Below are positions 47,776 through 57,223 of a stretch of DNA of 64,000 bases, piece after piece. How positions within the stretch are numbered: position 1 is the first letter of the stretch; each line of letters begins with the position of its first letter. The translations under genes and the position numbers were made by a program. The DNA comes from Tabrizicola sp. Lineage in GTDB: Bacteria; Pseudomonadota; Alphaproteobacteria; Rhodobacterales; Rhodobacteraceae. The notes beneath the pieces were generated by a model, which worked only from the letters and a program-made list of their open reading frames with translations, did not search any database and was not told the origin of the DNA. The stretch covers positions 1 through 64,000 of the forward strand of contig JAEULQ010000116.1 of assembly GCA_016792685.1 (NCBI GenBank). Reading direction: 5' to 3'.

Positions 47776-48978
47776 ATGAGGTTTTCCTTCCTGAAACAGC
47801 AGTTGGTGGCGCTGACCTGCAGCGTGGCCTTCGCGGCACCGGTTCTGGCGCAAGACCTGTTCACGCCCCGGCTTTACGTCAATGACCGGGCCATCACTGT
47901 CTATGAGCTTGAGCAGCGCGCCTTGTTCCTGCGTGTCCTGCGGGCGCCCGGCAACCCCGAGGAAGAGGCCCTGAAGGCTCTGATCGAGGACCGCCTGCGC
48001 CAGACCGAAGCCGAGCGCCTCGGCCTGAAGCTGACCGAACAGGATGTGATGGCCGGGATGACCGAATTCGCCGCGCGGGCGAACCTCACGCCCGAGCAGT
48101 TCGTCGAGGAGCTCGGCAAGGCAGGTGTCTCGGCCGAGACCTTCCGTGATTTCGTTTCCGCCGGACTGATCTGGCGGCAGGCCGTGCGCGCTCGTTTCCT
48201 TGGCCAGATTCCGATCAGCGACAATGACATCGATCGTGCGCTCGAGGCCTCGGCCAGACCGCGCGCCCTGCAGGTTCTGGCCAGCGAACTCGTCATTCCC
48301 GCTCCGGAAGGCGAGGAAGAGGCCGCCATGGCCCAGGCGCAGGAACTGGCAGATTCCATCAGCGGCGAAGGTGCCTTTGCGTCCGCCGCACGCCAGTACT
48401 CCGCGGCCCCCACAGCCGGGGCTGGCGGCCGACTGGATTGGCTTCCCCTCGCCAACCTTCCCGCTGCCATCGGCCAGAAGATCCTTGCCCTCGACGCGGG
48501 CGAGGTTTCCGACCCGATTTCAGTTCCCGGTGCGGTCGTTCTTTTCATGCTGCGCGATGTGGCCGAGGACAAGACCGCCGAACCGATTGCCGTATCCGTC
48601 GAATGGGCCGAGTTCCTGGTTCCCGACGACGCGGCCGAGATCGCCCGGATCCGTGCTGCCTCGGATGAATGCAACGACCTTAATGCCCAGGCGAAGGGCC
48701 TGCCCGAAGATCGCCTGACGATCACCAAATCGGCGCTTGAAGCGGTGCCGGGTGACGTTGCGCTTGAGCTTGCCAAGCTTGACCCCGGCGAAAGCTCGGT
48801 TGCACTGACCCGGGGCGGGTTCCGCAGGTTTCTGATGCTCTGCGGCCGCGAACAGGTGCTTGAACCGCAGCCGACCCGCGAACAGGTCCGCGAACAGGTG
48901 ATCAACCAGAAACTTGAAGGCATGGCGGAAGGCTATCTCGAAGAACTGCGCGCCGCCGCCTTCATTCGCGAGCCGTGA
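47776..48978 (+). CDS. surA: SurA-like periplasmic peptidyl-prolyl isomerase/chaperone
   Basis: A 400-residue exported chaperone that helps outer-membrane proteins such as LptD fold. The signal peptide is FSFLKQQLVALTCSVAFAAP. The SurA N-domain (YVNDRAITVYELEQRALFL) is followed by one parvulin PpiC domain (about 175-285: RALQVLASELVIP, GGRLDWLPLANLP). It sits 57 nt after lptD and overlaps pdxA by GTGA. Confidence 0.9.
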   Translation: MRFSFLKQQLVALTCSVAFAAPVLAQDLFTPRLYVNDRAITVYELEQRALFLRVLRAPGNPEEEALKALIEDRLRQTEAERLGLKLTEQDVMAGMTEFAARANLTPEQFVEELGKAGVSAETFRDFVSAGLIWRQAVRARFLGQIPISDNDIDRALEASARPRALQVLASELVIPAPEGEEEAAMAQAQELADSISGEGAFASAARQYSAAPTAGAGGRLDWLPLANLPAAIGQKILALDAGEVSDPISVPGAVVLFMLRDVAEDKTAEPIAVSVEWAEFLVPDDAAEIARIRAASDECNDLNAQAKGLPEDRLTITKSALEAVPGDVALELAKLDPGESSVALTRGGFRRFLMLCGREQVLEPQPTREQVREQVINQKLEGMAEGYLEELRAAAFIREP

Positions 48979-49943
48979 CCGCACCGGTCATACTGACCTC
49001 GGGCGACCCATCCGGAATCGGTCCGGAAATCGCCGCCAAGGCTTGGTCCCGGGGCGAACGCTTTGTCTGGATCGGCGATCCCCGGCATCTGCCCGCAGAT
49101 ACCCAATGGCGACCGGTTGCCGAGGGCGAAGCGCCCGGCAACGGCCCCATGGCCGTCCTGCCACATGACTTTGCCGCCCCCGCCCGTCCCGGCAGCCCCG
49201 ATCCGGCCAACGCAGCCGGGGTGGTCGCGGTGATCGAACGCGCCGTCCGGCTGGTGCAGGCAGGCCAGGCCTCGGCGCTCTGCACCGCGCCCATCCACAA
49301 GAAGGCTCTGAAGGACGGGGCTGGCTTTGCCTTCCCGGGCCATACCGAATTCCTGGCCCACTTGGCGGGCGTGGAACACGTGGTGATGATGCTCGCCTGC
49401 CCCGGCCTGCGCGTCGTCCCGGCAACGATCCATATTCCGCTGGCCGAAGTGCCCCGGGCCCTTACCCCAACAGTACTGGAAACGACGATCCGCATCACCC
49501 GCGCGGGCCTGGTGCGGGACTTCGGTATAGCCGAACCGCGGATTGCGGTGGCGGGTCTCAATCCCCATGCCGGAGAAGGTGGAGCGATGGGGCGCGAAGA
49601 GCTTGACTGGATGGCGCCGCTTGTCGCCCGGCTGCGGGGCGAGGGCCTGCACATCCGCGGCCCGCTGCCTGCCGACACGATGTTTCATGCCCAGGCCCGC
49701 GCGGGATATGACGTGGCGATCTGCGCCTATCACGACCAGGCGCTGATCCCGATCAAGACCATCGACTTCGCTGGCGGAGTGAACGTGACCCTGGGACTTC
49801 CCTTCGTGCGCACGTCACCTGATCACGGTACGGCCTATGACATCGCAGGCCAGGACCGGGCCGATCCCTCCAGCCTGATTGCGGCCTTGCGCCTGGCGCG
49901 CGAAATGGCAGCAGCGCGCGGGCCGTCCGCGCGGATGGTTTGA
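48975..49943 (+). CDS. pdxA: 4-hydroxythreonine-4-phosphate dehydrogenase
   Basis: A 322-residue enzyme of vitamin B6 (pyridoxal phosphate) synthesis. It begins VILTSGDPSGIGPEIAAKA, and its metal-binding His residues lie in GHTEFLAHL, LNPHAGEGG and AYHDQALIP. The start is GTG at 48975, overlapping the surA stop. The surA-pdxA-rsmA order is widely conserved. Confidence 0.95.
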   Translation: MTAPVILTSGDPSGIGPEIAAKAWSRGERFVWIGDPRHLPADTQWRPVAEGEAPGNGPMAVLPHDFAAPARPGSPDPANAAGVVAVIERAVRLVQAGQASALCTAPIHKKALKDGAGFAFPGHTEFLAHLAGVEHVVMMLACPGLRVVPATIHIPLAEVPRALTPTVLETTIRITRAGLVRDFGIAEPRIAVAGLNPHAGEGGAMGREELDWMAPLVARLRGEGLHIRGPLPADTMFHAQARAGYDVAICAYHDQALIPIKTIDFAGGVNVTLGLPFVRTSPDHGTAYDIAGQDRADPSSLIAALRLAREMAAARGPSARMV

Positions 49944-49967
49944 ACCGCATGACAGCCGGAGGGTGAC

Positions 49968-50807
49968 TTGGGTACGATCGATGGCCTGCCACCGTTGCGC
50001 GACGTCATCCGGACGCATGAGTTGGTGGCGCGCAAGCAGCTTGGTCAGAACTTCCTTCTGGATCTGAACCTGACCGCCAAGATCGCGCGGTCTGCGGGGG
50101 ACCTGTCGGGTTGCGATGTGCTGGAGGTCGGGCCGGGCCCCGGCGGCCTGACACGTGGCCTCTTGGCCGAAGGCGCGCGCCGGGTGGTCGCCGTCGAGAA
50201 GGATGCCCGCGCCCTGCCCGCGCTGGCCGAGATTGCCGCCGCCTACCCTGGCCGGCTGGAGGTCCTGCATGGCGATGCGCTGGACCTTGATCTGGCCGCG
50301 CATCTCAACCCTCCCTTCAAGATCGTCGCCAACCTCCCCTACAACATCGGCACAGAACTCCTGATCCGCTGGTTGACCCCTCAGGTCTGGCCCCCGCTCT
50401 GGTCCTCGCTCACGCTCATGTTCCAGAAGGAAGTGGCCGAGCGGATCGTGGCAAAGCCGAAATCCGACCACTACGGCCGACTTGCGCTTTTGGCCCAATA
50501 TCGCTGCGACGCGAAGATCGTGATGACCCTGCCGCCCGAGGCCTTCACCCCCGCCCCAAAGGTCCATTCGGCGGTCGTCCATCTGACAGCTTTGCCAGAA
50601 CCCCGTTTTCCCTGTGACTTCAAGGTCTTGCAGAACGTAACTGCCATGGCCTTCAACCAGCGGCGCAAGATGCTGCGCGCAAGTCTCAAGGCACTCGGCC
50701 CCGACATCGAAGCCAGGCTCGAAGCTGTGGGCATCCCCCCCACCGCAAGGGCCGAGGAAATCGGGCTTGAGGCCTTCTGCGCCCTTGCCCGCGCCATCAA
50801 GGGCTAG
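49968..50807 (+). CDS. rsmA: 16S rRNA dimethyladenosine transferase
   Basis: A 279-residue SAM-dependent enzyme (KsgA) that dimethylates two adjacent adenines near the 3' end of 16S r[18 protein letters not shown], the SAM motif [16 protein letters not shown], and the catalytic NLPYNIG are present. The start is TTG at 49968 with a strong CCGGAGGGT ribosome site. It ends the lptF-rsmA series. Confidence 0.95.
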   Translation: MGTIDGLPPLRDVIRTHELVARKQLGQNFLLDLNLTAKIARSAGDLSGCDVLEVGPGPGGLTRGLLAEGARRVVAVEKDARALPALAEIAAAYPGRLEVLHGDALDLDLAAHLNPPFKIVANLPYNIGTELLIRWLTPQVWPPLWSSLTLMFQKEVAERIVAKPKSDHYGRLALLAQYRCDAKIVMTLPPEAFTPAPKVHSAVVHLTALPEPRFPCDFKVLQNVTAMAFNQRRKMLRASLKALGPDIEARLEAVGIPPTARAEEIGLEAFCALARAIKG

Positions 50808-50871
50808 CTCGGGTCGGGGTCAACTCTGCTGCCTTCTCCCCAGAGGGCAAGACAGTGCCCGGCCATGGCCC

Positions 50872-51756
50872 TCAGCTTGCGCGGGCCGCCGCCAAGGCCT
50901 CACGATAGGTCGCAAGGTAGTCGGCGGTATAGGCTGCATAGTCGAAATCCAGTTCGGAATGGATCTCCTGAACCATCGACCACATGGCCTCGCGCAGGGC
51001 TGCGGCGGCCTTCATGGACCGGTAGCGCTTCCACAGATCGGCATCCGGCCCGCGACCATAATAGGTCTCAAGAATCCAGGCCTCTTGCGCTGCATCCAGC
51101 CCGTTGTTTGCAGCAAGACCGCCCAGATCAAACAGTGGCGAGCCCCAACCCGCATAGTCCCAGTCGATCAGCCACATCCGGTTGCCGTCATGCAGAAAGT
51201 TCGCGGGCAAAAGGTCATTGTGGCCGAACACCATCTCGATCCTGCCCACCGCGCGTTCCAGCTCTGCCGCCTCGTCCAAAAGGGCCGGAAGCCCCGGCAA
51301 ATGCCGAGAGGCGCCTTCCCGCAACGTCCCGGCATAGTCGCGCAGAACCTGGAAGACCCAGAAGGTCAGCGCCGGTCCACGCAACACCTTGGGGATGTCG
51401 TGATGTGCCCGCATGACAAGGCGCAGCGCCGCATCAAGATTTTCAGGGCGGCGCAGATCTTCCGCCCGCATCGTCTTGCCCACGACGAAGTCGATCACCA
51501 GGGCGCCCGGTTCGTGGTAGATCACTTCGGGCGACACCCCTGCGGCGTGGGCGGCATGGCTGGCGGCCAGTTCGTTGAACCGCATGATCTGGTGGACCGG
51601 AATGTCATCACCGATCCGCACCACGGCCCGACGCACGGCGTCGGTGACCAGCACATTGAGATTGGTGATGCCACCGCCCAAGGGCTCGGCCTTCGCCTGC
51701 CCATGCCAGATCGGCAGGGCAAGCGCCCGTTCAACCGGCTTGCGACGCTCAGTCAT
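50872..51756 (-). CDS. Choline/aminoglycoside kinase-like phosphotransferase
   Basis: A 294-residue kinase-fold protein. The catalytic loop is VFGHNDLLPANFL and the metal motif LIDWDYAGWGSP, both closest to choline and ethanolamine kinases. The N-lobe has EPLGGGITNLNV. It probably phosphorylates choline or a similar alcohol, feeding phosphatidylcholine synthesis, but aminoglycoside-type substrates cannot be excluded. The ATG at 51756 follows GGCGAGGC. The 209-bp gap to the next gene upstream shows nothing recognisable. Confidence 0.85.
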   Translation of the reverse strand: MTERRKPVERALALPIWHGQAKAEPLGGGITNLNVLVTDAVRRAVVRIGDDIPVHQIMRFNELAASHAAHAAGVSPEVIYHEPGALVIDFVVGKTMRAEDLRRPENLDAALRLVMRAHHDIPKVLRGPALTFWVFQVLRDYAGTLREGASRHLPGLPALLDEAAELERAVGRIEMVFGHNDLLPANFLHDGNRMWLIDWDYAGWGSPLFDLGGLAANNGLDAAQEAWILETYYGRGPDADLWKRYRSMKAAAALREAMWSMVQEIHSELDFDYAAYTADYLATYREALAAARAS

Positions 51757-51965
51757 GGCAGCCTCGCCGAAAGGCAGCCGGGCTTGGGGAACCAAACGTC
51801 ACCGCACCCCACGACCCTCTCTGTGGCCGACCTTTCCTGGCCGGATCAAGCCGCCATTGCATCTGGACATCCCCTTCCGACGGCGGCCCGAGGTTCCTTG
51901 CCCCGCCGCAACTGCACCGATCGCGCAGCTTTCCTGGCGGAAGATGAAGCGCCGAAACCGACTTG

Positions 51966-54900
51966 TCAAAGGTCAGCATGGTCAACAGCCTGCCGCTGGA
52001 CCGGCTCAACCTCACCGATGCAATGAAGAAGCGCACGGGCAAGAACGTCCATCCGGATCGGCTTGGCGACAACCGCCGCGAAGCCGCGCGCCAGATACTC
52101 ACCGACCTGGTGGGTCATCACATTCGCGGTCACGGCAATCGCCCGTGGACCGGGGGACCCTTGCCGTTCGGCTGCGATTGTCAAGGCGTCCAGGGTTTCC
52201 AGGCCATTCATTCCGGGCATGGCGATATCGAGCAGAACAGCATCGTAGCGACCCGTTACATAACGGCTGACCGCTTCTCCACCATCGGCAACGATCTCTG
52301 CCTCGACCCCCAGCGCCCGCAGCATGCTTTGCAGGATGATCCGGTTGGTCGCATTGTCTTCGGCGGCCAGGACGCGCAAGGGCGGCAACGGGCGCGCCAT
52401 GAGGTCATCTGTCGTCCCGGCCTCCTTGTCCAGCAGGGGCAACTGCACCTCGACCCGGGCCGTCACACCCCCGGCCTCAGACGAGGAAAGCGAAACCTCG
52501 CCCCGCATCAACCGCACAAGGCGACGCACGATCGGCAAGCCAAGGCCTGTTCCCTCCTGTCGGCGTCCCGTGCTGCCGGCACCTTGGGTGAATTCGTCGA
52601 AGGCCCGCCCGATTTCGTCCTCGGACATCCCGATTCCGGTGTCCGAGACGGTGATGACCACCTGCAGATCCGAGCTTTGGTCGATTTCGACCCGAACTTC
52701 GCCTTCCGTCGTGAACTTGAGCGCATTGCCGATCACGTTGTGCAGGATCTGGATGATCCGCTGTTCGTCACCGTACCGTCTCTGGTCGCTCTCTCCACCC
52801 TTGCACAAGGTGACCAGTCGCAGGCCCTTTTCCTCGGCCGCGTGACGATGCAAGGCGACAACGCGTTCCAGGGTATCGGGCAGCCGCAGCGGCTTTGGGT
52901 CCAGCACCATGCGCCCGGCCTCGATCTTGGCTAGGTCCAGAATATCGTTGATGACGCCCAACAGATGTTCGCCCGAATCCCGGATGATCTGCAGCATCTC
53001 AAGGTCTGCCGGGTCGGCCAACCGGTTCGAAAGCACTGTCGCCATCCCAAGAACCCCGTTCAGGGGTGTCCGGATTTCATGGCTCATCGCGGCCAGGAAA
53101 TCCGACTTGGCCCGGCTCGCGGCTTCAGCGGTCGTGATGGCGGCCCGCAGACGGTCTTCGTTCTTCACCTCGGCAGTGATGTCGGTGAAACTGCAGACCG
53201 CCGCAAGACCCGTTCCCGGCGCGGAAAGCGGCGCGGCCGAGACCGAAACAACGCGCCGCTCGCCTCCCGGCCAGTGGATCACATGCCGCATCTCGTGCAG
53301 ACCGGATTTGCGGGCAAGGGCGCGCCCGATGGGCAATTCGGATGCACTGACCGGCCGGCCGGTCATGTCGACAATATCCGCACGGGACAGGAGTTCGACC
53401 AGGTTGTCATCCGGGCTGATGTCGCGGCCCAGGATCCGTTCGGCCGCCGCGTTGGTGAAGACAACGCCCCCTTCGGCATCGACCGCGATAATGCCTGAAA
53501 CCGAAGTCTCCATGATCCGGGCCAGAATGTCGCGCTCGCGGGCAAGGGCCATTTCCAGCGCCTTCGCCGCGGTAATGTCCAGATGGATCCCGCTCTCGCG
53601 CAAGGGGCGTTTCTCGTCGTCCCACTCGGTCACCTGCCCCCGCGAGAGGACCCAGACCCAGTAGCCATCCTTGTGCCGCAGCCTCAGCTCGTCCTGAAAG
53701 GTCGTCAAGTCGCCCTGGCGCTTTGTCTTCTGGCGCGCGAGCAAGGCCTTGCGGTCCTCGGGATGCACAAGGTCCAGCCAGCGCTCGACCCGCAACGGGT
53801 TCAGCTCATCCTTGCGATAGCCAAGGATTTCGGCCCAGACATCATTCACGGTCGATGACTGCTTGCTGTAGTCGTACTCCCAGGTTCCGACCCGCGCCCC
53901 TTCGATGACCTGCTTCAGCCGCTGTTCGGCATCGGTCTGGCCCGAGATGTCCAGGGTCAGCCCCCAGATGCGGCGCGGCTTGCCATTGGCGTGGCGCGAG
54001 GCCACCCGCCCCCGAGACAGAAGCCACACCCAGCGTCCGGACTGGTTCCGCCGCCGATAGCGGACCGTGAAGTCCTCGGCATGGTTTACAAAAAGCGCGT
54101 TCTGCAACTCGCTCAGAAGCTTCTGATCCGCCGGATGCACGTGGCTGAGCAGTCCTTCGAAACTCAGGTCATGCTCAATTCCAAGGATTTCGCCCCATTT
54201 CGCGTTGATGCGGCTGAACCCCTGCTCATCGTCCCAGTCCCAGACCGCCACTTCACCGCTGTCGACGATCTCCTGCAGACGCCTGTCCGCCAGACGACGG
54301 GCCGTGACGTCTTCGTATAGGCCCACCGTTTCGCGCGCTGGTGTAAGCCGTTCCCGGACCCAGATCAGGCGGCCATCGGCAAACTCGTCCTCGTTGTCCC
54401 AGACCTCATCCAGCGGCCGGTCCAGCCGTCGCTGCAGGTTCGCCGCGTCCCGTTCGCCTTCGACCCCGAAGATACCGCGGTCGATCGCGGCGCGAAGCAG
54501 GTCGTCATAAAGCGCCCCTACCCGGATCAGATCCTCAATCGCAGCAAAAACCCGCACATAGGGCTTGTTCCACAGCACCAGACGATCTTCCGCGTCAAAG
54601 ACCGCAAAACCATCGTCCAGGGCCTCAATTGCAGACACGAACCTGGAACGGGTGGCGTCCAGGGCCTGGCTTTCCGCCACCAGCGCCGCTTCCTTCATGC
54701 GGATTTCGGTCATATCCTCGATCAAGGACCAGACCAGCCTTCTGCCGTCAGGGTCGGTGCTGAGAAAGCACCTTACCGTGACCGGGAACCGGGTTCCGTC
54801 CTTGCGGCGGAACATGGCGTCCTGGGGGCCGAAACTCTGCCTCGCTCTCAGCTTTTCCACGGCCGCGTCGACGACCCAGTAGGTATCCGGGGGCAGGATC

Positions 54901-55994
54901 TCCCAGACCTGAAGACGGCGGCCGGTTTGCGGGTCAAGCCCGAAGACATCCTTGAACGCCTGGTTTCCATCCAGGATCTCGCCGGTGTCGAAGTCGTTCA
55001 GCAGGATGGGATGCGGACACATCTCGAAGAAGGCGTTGAACTGGCCTTCCCGGTAGGATGCCATTTCGCCCGTGCGCTCTGCGGCCGAAAGGTCGCGGAT
55101 CACCGCCACGAAGTTCATCGCACAATCGCCCGGACACCCGACAAGCGGCGCCAGCGACACTTCGTAACTGTGCGGCGCAACCAAGGCATGATCCCCGACC
55201 TGCCGGGTCCGCACCCGGCGCTCTGCCTGAGGGTCGGCCAGCGCGGCTTCCAGCACTTCGGCAAGCGGCGGCGGGAACACGTCCCGCAAATGGCTGCCGA
55301 TCCCGGCATGGACCAGTCCTGACAGCCAGGGCAGTTTGCTGCTGCGGCAGGCAACTAGCTCGCCCTTGGCCGACAGTTCGATCACCAGATCGGGCAACGC
55401 GCTTAGCGTCGCTTCAAGATGCGCACGGGTGTCGCTTTCCGCTGCCGCCGCTTCATGCCGCAACATGACCGAAGCCATGGCCCGGCTGATCGAAACCAGC
55501 AGGAAGACATCTTCCTCGGCCCAGATCCGGTCGTCCGAACCGCAATCGAAACCGATCACGCCAAACAGCCGATCACCGTCCCGCATCGGCACTTTCAGCG
55601 AAGAGCGGACCCCGATCTCCTCAAGGAACTGCCGCTCGGCCGAGCCTTCGGGCAAATCCTCCCGGTTGCGGACCGCGACGATCTCGCCCGCCAGAAGCGC
55701 ACGATGCCACGCCGGCCGCAGTGTCGGCGGATCGGACTGCATCCTGCTGATCATGGGGGTCACACCCGGCGCAACCCACTCATGCGTGTTGCGATAGCCG
55801 ATGGTTTCGTCAAACCGGAAGACGAAGGTGCGGTCAAGCCCGCAAGCCTCCCCGATCGCCGCCAGAGTGGCATTGAATGCCGCATCGATCCCGCCTGCAC
55901 CGGCAGCGAGGAGCTGGTTCATCTGCTCGACGACCAGGAATTCCTTTCGCACCGGCCCTTTGTTTTCCGGGTCCGGCTCCCGTCTCTCTTGCAT
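51966..55994 (-). CDS. Hybrid sensor histidine kinase with GAF and multiple PAS domains
   Basis: A very large (1342-residue) soluble-looking sensor with no clear membrane segment. Order: GAF (about 20-180), about six PAS domains (starting near ALPDLVIEL, MCPHPILLN, ALDDGFAVF, SGEVAVWDW, GARVGTWEY and TSVSGIIAV), HisKA with phospho-His H972 (AMSHEIRTPLNG), HATPase (NVIGNALKFT, GTGLGLPIV), and a C-terminal receiver with phospho-Asp D1256 (LLDIAMPGMNG). The ATG at 55994 is preferred over 56072. The signal and output are unknown; the lack of an output domain suggests phosphorelay to an Hpt protein elsewhere. It follows DUF1501 on the same strand. Confidence 0.92.
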   Translation of the reverse strand: MQERREPDPENKGPVRKEFLVVEQMNQLLAAGAGGIDAAFNATLAAIGEACGLDRTFVFRFDETIGYRNTHEWVAPGVTPMISRMQSDPPTLRPAWHRALLAGEIVAVRNREDLPEGSAERQFLEEIGVRSSLKVPMRDGDRLFGVIGFDCGSDDRIWAEEDVFLLVSISRAMASVMLRHEAAAAESDTRAHLEATLSALPDLVIELSAKGELVACRSSKLPWLSGLVHAGIGSHLRDVFPPPLAEVLEAALADPQAERRVRTRQVGDHALVAPHSYEVSLAPLVGCPGDCAMNFVAVIRDLSAAERTGEMASYREGQFNAFFEMCPHPILLNDFDTGEILDGNQAFKDVFGLDPQTGRRLQVWEILPPDTYWVVDAAVEKLRARQSFGPQDAMFRRKDGTRFPVTVRCFLSTDPDGRRLVWSLIEDMTEIRMKEAALVAESQALDATRSRFVSAIEALDDGFAVFDAEDRLVLWNKPYVRVFAAIEDLIRVGALYDDLLRAAIDRGIFGVEGERDAANLQRRLDRPLDEVWDNEDEFADGRLIWVRERLTPARETVGLYEDVTARRLADRRLQEIVDSGEVAVWDWDDEQGFSRINAKWGEILGIEHDLSFEGLLSHVHPADQKLLSELQNALFVNHAEDFTVRYRRRNQSGRWVWLLSRGRVASRHANGKPRRIWGLTLDISGQTDAEQRLKQVIEGARVGTWEYDYSKQSSTVNDVWAEILGYRKDELNPLRVERWLDLVHPEDRKALLARQKTKRQGDLTTFQDELRLRHKDGYWVWVLSRGQVTEWDDEKRPLRESGIHLDITAAKALEMALARERDILARIMETSVSGIIAVDAEGGVVFTNAAAERILGRDISPDDNLVELLSRADIVDMTGRPVSASELPIGRALARKSGLHEMRHVIHWPGGERRVVSVSAAPLSAPGTGLAAVCSFTDITAEVKNEDRLRAAITTAEAASRAKSDFLAAMSHEIRTPLNGVLGMATVLSNRLADPADLEMLQIIRDSGEHLLGVINDILDLAKIEAGRMVLDPKPLRLPDTLERVVALHRHAAEEKGLRLVTLCKGGESDQRRYGDEQRIIQILHNVIGNALKFTTEGEVRVEIDQSSDLQVVITVSDTGIGMSEDEIGRAFDEFTQGAGSTGRRQEGTGLGLPIVRRLVRLMRGEVSLSSSEAGGVTARVEVQLPLLDKEAGTTDDLMARPLPPLRVLAAEDNATNRIILQSMLRALGVEAEIVADGGEAVSRYVTGRYDAVLLDIAMPGMNGLETLDALTIAAERQGSPGPRAIAVTANVMTHQVGEYLARGFAAVVAKPIRMDVLARALLHCIGEVEPVQRQAVDHADL

Positions 55995-56062
55995 GATCCG
56001 CTCTGCCCCTTGGGTTGAGTATCGGGCAGAAACTTCACGTCCGCAAGCTTGGGGTTGCCGGC

Positions 56063-57217
56063 CTAGCCCCAAAGACCCAGTGGCTGGGCCTCAAGGCCGG
56101 GGAAGACGGAAAGCGGATCGCCAAGCCGCATATGGCCGGTCAGAAGCTCCGCCAGGACCTGGCGGAAGTCGGTCACGACGGCGAGGTCGGCACCTTCCTC
56201 CAGTGCTTCGTTGGCAAGGCCGGGCCAGGCCCCGATCATACGCCCGCCCCGCGCCTGCGGACCGAGGACCATCATCACATTGCCCCGGCCATGATCCGTA
56301 CCGCCAGCCGTGTTTGACCGCAGGCGCCGCCCGAACTCGCTCATCACCACGACCGAGACATCCTGCTGCAAGGGTCCAAGATCCCGCCAGAAAGCCATCA
56401 GCGCCTGCGACAAAATGCCGACGAGGCCATCGAACTGGCCAGCCTGTCCCGCATGCGTATCCCATCCCGGCACGTCCACCGTCGCGACGCGCAGGCCAAG
56501 GTCCTCCTTGATCGACTGCGCGACTGTCATCAGGGGACCGCTGACCGGGTTACCCTCCGGATAGGCCCCCGCTTGCGCATAGGCGCGCATCGCGTTGTCC
56601 GAGGGCGACCAGAACCGGTTCCGCACCAGATCGGAAAGTCCAAGCAGGGCCTGCACCGGTTCCGCCAGCGGGCCATGATCGCCAAATCCCGCCGCCAATC
56701 GGGCGCGCAGCAGGTCCGAGAGCCAATGACCCTGCCCCAAGACCAGGTCGGCCAGGCTTTCCGCCACCGCGGCATCCGCCCCGATCAGGCTGGCAGGCCG
56801 CATCGCCCCAACGGCAAGCGCCGGCATCGGCCCGCCCGGCGCGGCGCTCTGCAACCAGCGCCCGATCCAGCCCGAAGGATCGCCCGGAGGCTGTCCAGTG
56901 CCGAAAATGCCGCGTTCGATCCGGGCTTCGGCGTCGAAATGGCTTCGCGTCGCCTCCGGCAGGCCCGCCGCATGGATCAGTGACAGATCACCCGCGTCGT
57001 AAAGCTCGGACAGCGGCGCGGCCGCCGGATGAAACCGGAAATCCACGTCGGCAATAGATTGGCGGATCGAGCGGCCCGCAGCATCACCCGCCCGCAGGAC
57101 CCGCAATGCTTCGGGCCGTGCCGCGATGAAGTCGGGATCGCTTGTGGGCGAGACCAGCGCCAGCCCGTCCGCGCCACCCCGCAGGAAGATCACCACCAGG
57201 ATCGGATCACGCGCCAT
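56063..57217 (-). CDS. DUF1501 domain protein
   Basis: A 384-residue member of the DUF1501 (sulfatase-like) family. It begins directly with RDPILVVIFLRGGADGLALV, the core motif, and has DVPGWDTHAG, VVVMSEFGRR and GGTDHGRGNVMMVLG, all typical. Many family members start with a Tat signal peptide; none is seen here. It starts 6 nt after the DUF1800 stop and forms the standard DUF1800-DUF1501 pair. Function unknown. A 6-bp hairpin (TTGGGG/CCCCAA, 56049-56072) covers its stop. Confidence 0.85.
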   Translation of the reverse strand: MARDPILVVIFLRGGADGLALVSPTSDPDFIAARPEALRVLRAGDAAGRSIRQSIADVDFRFHPAAAPLSELYDAGDLSLIHAAGLPEATRSHFDAEARIERGIFGTGQPPGDPSGWIGRWLQSAAPGGPMPALAVGAMRPASLIGADAAVAESLADLVLGQGHWLSDLLRARLAAGFGDHGPLAEPVQALLGLSDLVRNRFWSPSDNAMRAYAQAGAYPEGNPVSGPLMTVAQSIKEDLGLRVATVDVPGWDTHAGQAGQFDGLVGILSQALMAFWRDLGPLQQDVSVVVMSEFGRRLRSNTAGGTDHGRGNVMMVLGPQARGGRMIGAWPGLANEALEEGADLAVVTDFRQVLAELLTGHMRLGDPLSVFPGLEAQPLGLWG

Positions 57218-57223
57218 GACAAC

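Noticed and set aside
45736..47853. 705-residue minus-strand ORF
   Set aside because: Antisense to lptD and lacks any recognisable domain.
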